From assembly GCA_947311175.1 (NCBI GenBank), contig CAMZKK010000014.1:1-6887 (forward strand): a DNA stretch of 6,887 bases. The letters run 5' to 3'. The position numbers were made by a program, and so were the translations under genes. Under the pieces are notes generated by a model. The model made no database searches and was not told the DNA's origin. It saw only the letters and a list, made by a program, of their open reading frames with translations. Positions within the stretch are counted from its first letter, which is position 1. Every line of letters begins with the position of its first letter. Shown piece after piece: positions 1 through 4,804 of this stretch. Source of the DNA: an uncultured Planctomycetota bacterium (lineage in GTDB: Bacteria; Planctomycetota; SZUA-567; JAFGNG01).

Positions 1-119
1 ATGGGCTTTGGTGGTGGCTCGATATTGTCGAATATTAAACCACAAATTCAATTAAAAGTTAAAAATGGTTGTGACGCTTTGCGTCGTGTTGTTTATCGCA
101 AGCGTTGCCAATGTTGCTT

Positions 120-154
120 TTCCTTGTTTCTTATTCCTTATTTCTTATTTCTTA
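120..154. repeat. Heptamer tandem array, TTTCTTA type, 5 units
   Basis: Five head-to-tail 7-bp units can be read: TTCCTTG, TTTCTTA, TTCCTTA, TTTCTTA, TTTCTTA. The last two are identical and the others differ by one to three bases, as expected for replication-slippage repeats. One strand is almost pure pyrimidine apart from a regular A. No function is implied by the sequence. Confidence 0.8.
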
Positions 155-212
155 CAAAGATATGGGCGACACAAACTATCAAAACCCCCTTTAGCGGTAG
201 CTAAAGCACCTT

Positions 213-247
213 CATTGTTAATTGTTCATTGTTAATTGTTAATTGTT
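213..247. repeat. Heptamer tandem array, AATTGTT type, 5 units
   Basis: Five contiguous 7-bp units can be read: CATTGTT, AATTGTT, CATTGTT, AATTGTT, AATTGTT. Units alternate at the first base only, giving a perfect 14-bp duplication (213-226 and 227-240) plus one more unit. It has the same unit length and copy number as the unrelated array at 120-154. It sits in the noncoding gap downstream of the minus-strand aminotransferase. Confidence 0.85.
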
Positions 248-320
248 ATTAACCCCGAATCATATTCCCTTCTGCAAAATTTAAACTAATGACCTACACT
301 CCCTATACCTTCTGTTGTGG

Positions 321-362
321 GAAGGGAAAGAAAAGGACACGCAAAGGAGATTTTGCGTGTCC
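321..362 (-). terminator. Rho-independent terminator of the aminotransferase gene
   Basis: Just after the aminotransferase stop codon, read on the minus strand, there is a perfect 11-bp stem. Its arms are at 352-362 and 335-345 (plus-strand arm GGACACGCAAA) and its loop is 6 nt (346-351). The minus-strand transcript then runs into TTTTCTTTCCC (334 down to 324). A stable stem followed by a U-rich tail only about 10 nt past the stop is the classic intrinsic terminator layout. It suggests the aminotransferase is the last gene of its transcript. Confidence 0.85.
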
Positions 363-371
363 ATCGTTCTT

Positions 372-1043
372 TTATCCTTTTCTTTTTGTCATTGCGTTAA
401 ATCCGGCTACGTTTTCTTTTTTATCTTCTTTTAAAAGCTCTGCACGATTTTCAACAACTTTAGTATAGGCTTCAATATATTCATCAATAATAGCGGTATC
501 AAAATGCTTGAACCAAGGAATGAAAAATGTTTTGTCTTGGACTGCTTCGGCATTTTTGAGAACGATTTCTTCTTCGCTAAGCTCTGAAGTTTCACGTTTA
601 TTGGTTGGTTTCCCTGAATGACGAACATCAACTCTGCTAAATATTGCTTGCTTATGAAGAGCAACATTACAACCGGCAATCATTGCTCCTGCATGCTTAA
701 CGCCAACTTCCGCATGTAAGGCTTCCACGAAACGAGTTAATGATAATCCGTCTAATTCTTCTGAATTATACAAACCATGACAAGCATACCAACCGCCATT
801 TGTTGAACCGCTATCTTTTGGCGGACGATTACCTTTAAGTCCTGGAAGTTTGTCGATTCCATCACAAAAATAGTTCATAGCCTTGTCTATTTCAGCAATT
901 TCAGCAGGATATTTTTTCAATTGTTCACGTCCTACAGCTGAGGAAACTTGATTTAACCTATTCTTGTGTCCACCCCAAGGGATACCAAGATAATCTTGGT
1001 ATTCAGGATTAACAATATCACCATGCCTGGCATATGTCCCCAC
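372..1043 (-). CDS. DegT/DnrJ/EryC1/StrS aminotransferase, C-terminal fragment (frameshifted)
   Basis: This is the C-terminal half of the PLP-dependent aminotransferase whose N-terminal half lies at 953-1702. The frame opens at a GTG at 1043, but that is not a likely true start. Homologous sequence begins at the fourth codon (YARHGDIV), which directly continues the WGH that ends the upstream part. Visible family features are the segment GHKNRLNQVSSAVGREQLKKY, close to the usual 'N-R-ms-aaig-QL' helix of DegT enzymes, and a later region with LHAEVGVKHAG and VALHKQAIF typical of the C-terminal subdomain. It ends in a lysine-rich tail. With one base restored, the whole protein is about 443 residues, somewhat longer than the usual 370-400. 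On its own this fragment lacks the catalytic lysine and should be inactive. It ends about 10 nt before a strong terminator. Confidence 0.8.
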   Translation of the reverse strand: MGTYARHGDIVNPEYQDYLGIPWGGHKNRLNQVSSAVGREQLKKYPAEIAEIDKAMNYFCDGIDKLPGLKGNRPPKDSGSTNGGWYACHGLYNSEELDGLSLTRFVEALHAEVGVKHAGAMIAGCNVALHKQAIFSRVDVRHSGKPTNKRETSELSEEEIVLKNAEAVQDKTFFIPWFKHFDTAIIDEYIEAYTKVVENRAELLKEDKKENVAGFNAMTKRKG

Positions 1044-1702
1044 AGCAATGCACGATCGTAAATCTCTTGATCATCGGTAAGCAACATACCGCCTTCTCCA
1101 ATTGCAAATGATTTACCGCTCATCATTGAGGCTGCCGAGACATGACCTATCGAACCAACCATTTTACCTTTATAGAGAGCACCTTGCGCATGAGAGACAT
1201 CTTCAATAACCTTAATATTGTGTTTTTCTGCAATAGCCATAATTTCGTCCATTTCTGATGGTCTTGCCATATAATGAACAACCATTATTGCCTTGGTTTT
1301 ATCAGTAATTCTTTTTTCGAGATCTTTTGGATCGAGAGCTAAGGTTTCGGTATCAATATCGGCAAATACCACCTTTGCCCCAAGATTCATCGCTGCTGTG
1401 CAACTTGCCCAATAAGTAATTGATGGACAAATCATTTCATCACCTTCTCCAAGTCCAACCGCAAACATCGCGGCTTCAAGAGCTGCTGTGCCATTAGTAT
1501 GGGCCAATCCAAATTTTGTTCCATTCCATGCTGCATATTCTTTTTCAAATGCCTTTGTTATATCAGTCCCGGAACCAGTGCCTTCAGCAATAACCTTAGC
1601 TCCGGCATCTATCATTGCCTGATTAACTATCGGCCATTTAAACATTTCAGGCGATTCTGTTTTAATCGCTTTTTCACCACCGAACAATGCTAATTTACTC
1701 AT
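953..1702 (-). CDS. DegT/DnrJ/EryC1/StrS family PLP aminotransferase, N-terminal part (frameshifted)
   Basis: Members of this fold-type I family transfer an amino group, usually from glutamate, to keto-sugars or related keto compounds, in the cytoplasm. The N-terminus MSKLALFGGEKA is characteristic. HTNGTAALEAA (about residues 68-78) contributes to cofactor phosphate binding. EDVSHAQG carries the Asp (D168) that pairs with the pyridine nitrogen. SGKSFAIGEGG carries the expected Schiff-base lysine (K197) before the family's GEGG. Homology runs to WGH (about residue 223). After that the frame yields an unrelated tail to 953, because one base appears lost at 1031-1037. The ATG at 1702 is preceded by AAGGAGA (1714-1708) with 5 nt spacing, which settles the start. 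Substrate is not determinable; sugar-linked metabolism is inferred from the family and the divergent regulator. Confidence 0.87.
   Translation of the reverse strand: MSKLALFGGEKAIKTESPEMFKWPIVNQAMIDAGAKVIAEGTGSGTDITKAFEKEYAAWNGTKFGLAHTNGTAALEAAMFAVGLGEGDEMICPSITYWASCTAAMNLGAKVVFADIDTETLALDPKDLEKRITDKTKAIMVVHYMARPSEMDEIMAIAEKHNIKVIEDVSHAQGALYKGKMVGSIGHVSAASMMSGKSFAIGEGGMLLTDDQEIYDRALLWGHMPGMVILLILNTKIILVSLGVDTRIG
1031..1037 (-). other. Frameshift site in the aminotransferase gene (one base lost)
   Basis: On the minus strand the reading TGG GGA CAT ATG CCA leaves the family sequence, while the other frame reads TAT GCC AGG CAT GGT (YARHG). Restoring one base, for example CATTATGCC in place of CATATGCC, gives WGHYARHGDIV, the expected continuation. 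The codon phase of the downstream frame is displaced by exactly one missing base. No slippery heptamer or stimulatory hairpin is apparent, so programmed frameshifting is unlikely. Confidence 0.8.
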
Positions 1703-1707
1703 ACCAA

Positions 1708-1714
1708 TCTCCTT
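1708..1714 (-). promoter_or_regulatory. Ribosome binding site of the aminotransferase gene
   Basis: The minus strand reads AAGGAGA, then TTGGT, then ATG. This is a near-perfect Shine-Dalgarno at 5 nt spacing and it fixes the start at 1702. Confidence 0.85.
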
Positions 1715-1737
1715 GCAATATTATTTTTTATTTTCTT

Positions 1738-1758
1738 AATTATACAACTTGTATAATT
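1738..1758. promoter_or_regulatory. 21-bp palindrome, probable operator
   Basis: This is a perfect inverted repeat with 10-bp arms around a single central C (1748); the left arm is AATTATACAA and the right is TTGTATAATT. It lies between two divergent genes, one of which encodes a DNA-binding regulator of a dimeric family, so it is the best operator candidate. It covers the predicted start of the minus-strand transcript and the -35 of the plus-strand promoter. One bound dimer could therefore affect both. Each arm also contains an outward-facing TATAAT (1739-1744 minus, 1752-1757 plus), so the palindrome may itself carry -10 elements. That the neighbouring regulator binds it is inference. Confidence 0.72.
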
Positions 1759-1776
1759 TTAGTCTTACTATATACT
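1749..1776 (+). promoter_or_regulatory. Predicted promoter of the GntR/LacI regulator
   Basis: TTGTAT (1749-1754), a 16-nt spacer and TATACT (1771-1776) form a plausible housekeeping promoter with a weak -35. The -35 is inside the right arm of the palindrome, which fits autoregulation. An alternative is the consensus TATAAT at 1752-1757, but nothing like a -35 lies 16-18 nt upstream of it. Confidence 0.45.
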
Positions 1777-1792
1777 ATGAATAATTTTAGTC
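1753..1792. repeat. 12-bp direct repeat in the divergent control region
   Basis: ATAATTTTAGTC occurs exactly at 1753-1764 and 1781-1792, 28 bp apart start to start. The first copy overlaps the right arm of the palindrome and the second overlaps the minus-strand -35. In minus-strand orientation the copies read TTGACTAAAATTAT and AAGACTAAAATTAT, so this may be a duplicated promoter segment or an accessory binding site. Confidence 0.65.
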
Positions 1793-1794
1793 AA
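1767..1794 (-). promoter_or_regulatory. Predicted promoter of the aminotransferase gene
   Basis: On the minus strand TTGACT (1794-1789), a 16-nt spacer and TATAGT (1772-1767) match the housekeeping consensus at five of six positions each. Transcription would start near 1760, immediately before the palindrome. A bound regulator would then block elongation or promoter clearance. Its -10 overlaps the -10 proposed for the plus strand at 1771-1776, so the two promoters probably exclude each other. A second possibility is TATAAT at 1744-1739. Confidence 0.55.
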
Positions 1795-1823
1795 GCAATT
1801 TATGAAAGCATATAAGGATTTTT

Positions 1824-2870
1824 ATGCAGGACAGAAGAAAACCAGTTGCAGAAAAGATATTTCATTCACTCAGAAAAGACATTCAAAAAGGTAAATATAT
1901 TAAAGGTTCTTACTTGCCGTCGGAAAATTGTCTCTGTGAATTATTTAATGCCAGCCGAGGAACTATTCGCTCCGTCTTAAGACGACTAGAAAGCGATGGT
2001 CTAATCCGAATCTACCCACACAAAGGCTCCTGTGTATCTGCACAAGGCGACATTGCTTCTAAAAAAAGATTTCTCACAATTGTATCCGACATTACATCAA
2101 CAGAATCTATGCACATTCTGTCGGGAATCTGCACAGAGGCTGGCAATAAAAATTCTGAAATCATCCTTGCATTTGATAAAAATGTAACAAGCAAGGAAAT
2201 AATTGAGCGTTATGTATCTAAGCAGATTGACGGAGTCATATATATTGAGTGTTATGATTTTAATAGCAAAATCCAACCATTAGAAAAAGCGAGCATCCCT
2301 TGCGTTATTGCAAACCTAGAAGACGAAATGGATTGCGTATCAACAAAGGTTGATTTTAGAAATACCGGTAGAACTGCGGCTCAACACTTGCTCGAATACA
2401 AACATACAAACTGTGCAATGCTTGTAGGGCGAAGCTTTTTTTACAAAGAATTAATTGCTGGATTTCGGGGAACATTAGCAGAAGAAAACATTTTATTTTC
2501 AGAGAGAAACATATTTTATGCCGATACCGAAAAGGAGGCACTTAAGGAAAGCATAAAAATCCTAAATTGCAAAAAAAAATATTCGGCAATTTTTACCGGT
2601 AGAGACAACAAGGCGGCTATCTTTTATCAAGTATGTCGAGAAAAAAAGATTAATATCCCTAAAGACATAAGTGTTATTTCATACGATAACATAACTTGGC
2701 GAGAATCGTCGGCATTGGGGTTGACCACTATTACCGAGCCGGCAGCAGAGATGGGGGAAGCAGCAATAAAACTAATTTGCAGATGGCTCGACGAAAACAC
2801 AAAACCAAACTCAATAACTATTTTGGGAGAATTATTGAAAAATAAATCGGTTAAGCTAAATAGGCAATAA
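1824..2870 (+). CDS. GntR-type DNA-binding / LacI-type ligand-binding transcriptional regulator
   Basis: This is a 348-residue cytoplasmic regulator. Residues about 7-72 form a GntR winged helix: LPSENCLCELFNASRGTIRS leads into the recognition helix, followed by VLRRLESDGLIRIYPHKGSCV with the wing. Residues about 82-346 form a periplasmic-binding-protein type 1 (LacI/GalR) effector domain. Signs of this are IDGVIYIEC, the late motif VISYDNITW and the closing GLTTITEPAAEMGEAAIKLI. The GntR head on a GalR-like body is the architecture of Bacillus AraR and is common in PVC bacteria. The expected ligand is a sugar or sugar derivative. The ATG at 1824 follows AAGGA (1814-1818) at 5 nt. It is divergent from the aminotransferase and shares a 121-bp control region with it, so it probably regulates both. 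The gene is intact even across an A9 run at 2571-2579. Confidence 0.9.
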   Translation: MQDRRKPVAEKIFHSLRKDIQKGKYIKGSYLPSENCLCELFNASRGTIRSVLRRLESDGLIRIYPHKGSCVSAQGDIASKKRFLTIVSDITSTESMHILSGICTEAGNKNSEIILAFDKNVTSKEIIERYVSKQIDGVIYIECYDFNSKIQPLEKASIPCVIANLEDEMDCVSTKVDFRNTGRTAAQHLLEYKHTNCAMLVGRSFFYKELIAGFRGTLAEENILFSERNIFYADTEKEALKESIKILNCKKKYSAIFTGRDNKAAIFYQVCREKKINIPKDISVISYDNITWRESSALGLTTITEPAAEMGEAAIKLICRWLDENTKPNSITILGELLKNKSVKLNRQ

Positions 2871-3016
2871 ACCCAAATTACGCAGGTGATGAGAATTTAG
2901 ATTTAAACCAGGTGACTTCAAGCCTTATTGACAAAATATATTGTAAATCTAAGGGATAAATATGTATCCTTGACATAATAATAATACTTAATTGTTTTAG
3001 GACAAAATATAACAAA
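2871..3016. other. Short intergenic gap with small repeats
   Basis: No terminator is obvious after the regulator. The gap holds an 11-bp direct repeat GACAAAATATA (2930-2940 and 3001-3011), a 7-bp direct repeat CAGGTGA (2883-2889 and 2909-2915), and an inverted repeat TTAGATTTA/TAAATCTAA (2897-2905 and 2944-2952, 38-nt loop). TTGACA occurs at 2928 and at 2970, but neither has a good -10 at 16-18 nt, so no promoter is assigned. The Shine-Dalgarno for the next gene is weak: AGGA at 2999-3002 is 14 nt from the ATG. Confidence 0.5.
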
Positions 3017-4228
3017 ATGAACTTTAATCTATTAATCAAAAGCTGCATCTTAATATGTTTTGCATTTGGATTTTCTGCCCAATTCAGCGATGCTAACGAA
3101 GATATTTTTTTTGCAAACATTATCGGGGACGACGCTTACCTTTATGTTGAAAACATCCCTAAAAACAACAATAAAACCTCCACATTTATTGACACTCTCT
3201 CGACAAATCCAGATCTAATAGAAGTATTTTCTCCGTTGAAAAAATATATCAAAGGAATGGACTCCATTGCCGCAATGGTTGGAGGAATTAGTCCGCTAAG
3301 AACTATTGAAAAATCATCGAAAAAAATGGGATTAGCCATAATTAGGACAAAGGGCAATCATCAGGGAATTGTTTTTTGGATAGATTTAGGCAATGAGCTT
3401 AAAAATTTCAAAAAAAACCTTCCCACCTTAGAATCTTTTTTAAACGATAAAACAACAAACACAATTACAACAATTGAAATAAACAACCATAAAATAAAGG
3501 TAGTCACTTTTGGGATTGCAAAATTTGCCTGGGTCTTTGCCGAAAAGAATATCGTCTTTGGCGAATACAACTACATTGTTAAACTTGCTAAAAACAATTT
3601 CAAGACAAACAGCTCAATATCACAGAGCAAAGAATACCTAAAAAGTCTTGAAATCATGCAACTAAAAAAAGGCGGAACCATTGCAATCGCTAACATAAAC
3701 ACTCTCGCCGAGCTTATAGAAAAAAAAATTAACAAAACCAATAGCAAGAACAAACAAAAACAAATAGCAAAAGATGTTCCTATCAGCAAACTCTCCATCG
3801 GAATAATCCCTTACAAGAATGGCTATAAGGATGTAACCATTGTTTGGATACAAAAAGACAATGATATCTTAACCAAGGTTTTTTCTCCCAAGAACACAAC
3901 CCTGAGACATTGCAAATACGCACCCATTGATACCGAATATTTTATATCTTCTCAACTAATACTGGACAATTGCTATCTGAATTCTTCAAAAACAATTAAC
4001 ACCTTAAAAAACTTCTTTCTGTCTGAAGAAAAAGCCGACAAAATTACCGCATTACAAACAACAATCAAAAATACCGAGAGTGAACTGATGTTTAGTTTTT
4101 CAGAAATACTTGCCACCCTTGGCTCTGAAACTACTTTGGTGATTTCACCATCTGGTTCATTTATGATAATTGATTTACGAAGTAGATTGCCTTCAAAGCA
4201 TATCTTGACCAGATTAATTCGTGGTTAA
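3017..4228 (+). CDS. Exported protein of unknown function, N-terminal part (frameshifted)
   Basis: I do not recognise a named family; the opening style (a DDAYLYVENIP-like strand after a signal peptide) recalls large DUF3352-like secreted proteins of PVC bacteria. Residues 1-26 look like a signal peptide: K8, a hydrophobic core CILICFAFGF, and a possible signal peptidase I site after SDA (A26). No lipobox is seen. The mature part is rich in Lys, Asn, Ile and Thr, with alternating strands and no catalytic motif. The start is the only in-frame start after the stop at 2957. Sequence resembling the downstream paralogue continues to about K394 (4198). After that the frame gives ten unrelated residues and a stop, because one base is missing near 4193-4202. 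With both breaks repaired the protein is about 595 residues, ending at 4802. Confidence 0.78.
   Translation: MNFNLLIKSCILICFAFGFSAQFSDANEDIFFANIIGDDAYLYVENIPKNNNKTSTFIDTLSTNPDLIEVFSPLKKYIKGMDSIAAMVGGISPLRTIEKSSKKMGLAIIRTKGNHQGIVFWIDLGNELKNFKKNLPTLESFLNDKTTNTITTIEINNHKIKVVTFGIAKFAWVFAEKNIVFGEYNYIVKLAKNNFKTNSSISQSKEYLKSLEIMQLKKGGTIAIANINTLAELIEKKINKTNSKNKQKQIAKDVPISKLSIGIIPYKNGYKDVTIVWIQKDNDILTKVFSPKNTTLRHCKYAPIDTEYFISSQLILDNCYLNSSKTINTLKNFFLSEEKADKITALQTTIKNTESELMFSFSEILATLGSETTLVISPSGSFMIIDLRSRLPSKHILTRLIRG
4193..4202 (+). other. First frameshift site in the exported-protein gene (one base lost)
   Basis: The initial frame reads CCT TCA AAG CAT ATC, then drifts to a stop at 4226. The next frame reads GCA TAT CTT GAC CAG ATT AAT and continues as sequence matching the downstream paralogue. 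Restoring one base, for example AAG GCA TAT, gives SKAYLDQINSWLKDG. No slippery heptamer is visible. Confidence 0.75.
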
Positions 4229-4539
4229 AAGATGGTGCATTCAAGAGTATCAACTACAAAGGAAAAAAAATAAACTATCTTCCATCTAGTAGTTTATCTT
4301 TGCCAGTATCCCTTAGCTATTCAATAATTGATGAGCAAACAGTTGCGATTGCACTTTACCCACAGATTCTAAAGCGACTAATAACCAATATCCAAAACCC
4401 TAAATTTAAATCGATTGAACAAAATCAAGATTTCCAAAATATTTGCAAAGAAACAAGGACTGGCGTTTTCTTTTCTTATACAAAGCTTAAACCAATGGCT
4501 GAAAATTCATACCGCAAATTGTCCCCCTCCTGCAAATGA
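4201..4539 (+). CDS. Exported protein of unknown function, middle fragment (frameshifted)
   Basis: This frame is open from 4186 and homologous to the paralogue from about 4201. Its first ATG is only at 4300, and there is no Shine-Dalgarno before it, so it is not an independent gene. The segment DGAFKSINYKGKKINYL aligns with LGWRKIESKGTTIHYI of the downstream protein. SLPVSLSYSI aligns with PLPIAPAFMI. The strongest match is ALYPQILKRL (residues about 446-455 of the repaired protein) against ALYPQLLREL (471-480 of the paralogue). The frame keeps open through an A8 run at 4263-4270. It ends at a TGA at 4537 shortly after the second break. Confidence 0.7.
   Translation, partial: YLDQINSWLKDGAFKSINYKGKKINYLPSSSLSLPVSLSYSIIDEQTVAIALYPQILKRLITNIQNPKFKSIEQNQDFQNICKETRTGVFFSYTKLKPMAENSYRKLSPSCK
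4513..4528 (+). other. Second frameshift site in the exported-protein gene (one base lost)
   Basis: The middle frame reads TAC CGC AAA TTG TCC CCC TCC TGC AAA TGA. The following frame reads ATT GTC CCC CTC CTG CAA ATG ATG. One base lost in AAA (4516-4518) or in C5 (4523-4527) explains it, giving YRKIVPLLQMM or YRKLSPLLQMM. Both repairs are plausible. Confidence 0.72.
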
Positions 4540-4802
4540 TGTCTGCAATTCCGCTTAATCCTGTCGATGCTGGAAAACTACCGCCAAGTGCTGCCTTTTC
4601 AGATAAATTATTCGGAATGACAAAAAGCGGATGGGTAATAAAAAATGGCTTTGTTTGCGAATATTATAGCCCAATCGGAATTGCCGGAGAGGCATTATCA
4701 ATAATTGATTTATATCTATCGATATTAGATAATCCTGCAATAACTATATTTGCGATTGACAAAAGTTTACAATCTATCAAATTAAGGAAGGAGGACAAAT
4801 AG
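4536..4802 (+). CDS. Exported protein of unknown function, C-terminal fragment (frameshifted)
   Basis: This is the last part of the broken exported protein. The frame already matches from 4518, so the ATG at 4536 is an internal methionine and not a true start. KLPPSAAFSDKLFG aligns with TLPIPEDIFKDNDPYG in the downstream paralogue. CEYYSPIGIAGEALSII aligns with IEFVGPAGIFSPLLWIA. A moderately hydrophobic helix follows (LSIIDLYLSILDNPAIT). The protein ends with a charged tail, LRKEDK. Unlike its paralogue it stops here and lacks the pseudopilin-like extension. Its stop TAG (4800-4802) overlaps the next start by one base, implying coupled translation. Confidence 0.7.
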   Translation: MMSAIPLNPVDAGKLPPSAAFSDKLFGMTKSGWVIKNGFVCEYYSPIGIAGEALSIIDLYLSILDNPAITIFAIDKSLQSIKLRKEDK

Positions 4803-4804
4803 TG
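4788..4804 (+). promoter_or_regulatory. Shine-Dalgarno and GTG start with stop-start overlap
   Basis: AAGGAGG (4788-4794), a full complement of the 16S anti-SD core, lies 7 nt before GTG (4802-4804). The GTG shares its G with the preceding TAG. This decides the otherwise non-ATG start and indicates translational coupling of the two paralogues. The site lies inside the last codons of the upstream gene. Confidence 0.8.

Larger units (their letters stand above)
1..330. other. Gene-free intergenic stretch with heptamer repeats
   Basis: No convincing gene is seen. An open frame at 1-204 exists, but its product is low-complexity and it runs through a heptamer array. Its start coincides with the window edge and it resembles no family. 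The stretch contains two 7-bp tandem arrays (120-154 and 213-247). A possible third, degenerate heptamer phase lies at 50-70 (AATTAAA, AGTTAAA). There is a small hairpin at 189-206 (CTTTAGC, loop GGTA, GCTAAAG) and an inverted repeat GACGC-TTT-GCGTC at 73-85. From about 250 to 320 I see nothing recognisable. No tRNA, rRNA or known riboswitch pattern was seen. Confidence 0.6.

Noticed and set aside
1..204. Open frame of 67 codons starting at the first base
   Set aside because: It runs through a heptamer repeat array and has a Cys/Phe-rich, low-complexity product. It has no visible ribosome site and matches no family; the start coincides with the window edge.
189..206. Hairpin CTTTAGC-GGTA-GCTAAAG as a terminator
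   Set aside because: The stem is only 7 bp and no T-tract follows on either strand. No gene clearly ends there.
120..247. CRISPR array
   Set aside because: The repeats are 7-bp direct tandem units without spacers, far too short for CRISPR repeats, and no cas gene is present.
431..679. Minus-strand open frame of 82 codons
   Set aside because: It lies entirely within the aminotransferase C-terminal half on the same strand in another frame. The protein of the other frame is clearly the real one.
2970..2993. TTGACA at 2970 as the promoter of the exported-protein gene
   Set aside because: No acceptable -10 lies 15-19 nt downstream; the spacing to any TA-rich hexamer is wrong.
1031..4528. Programmed ribosomal frameshifting
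   Set aside because: None of the three break sites has an X-XXY-YYZ heptamer followed by a hairpin or pseudoknot, and these families are not known to use it. Single-base loss is simpler.
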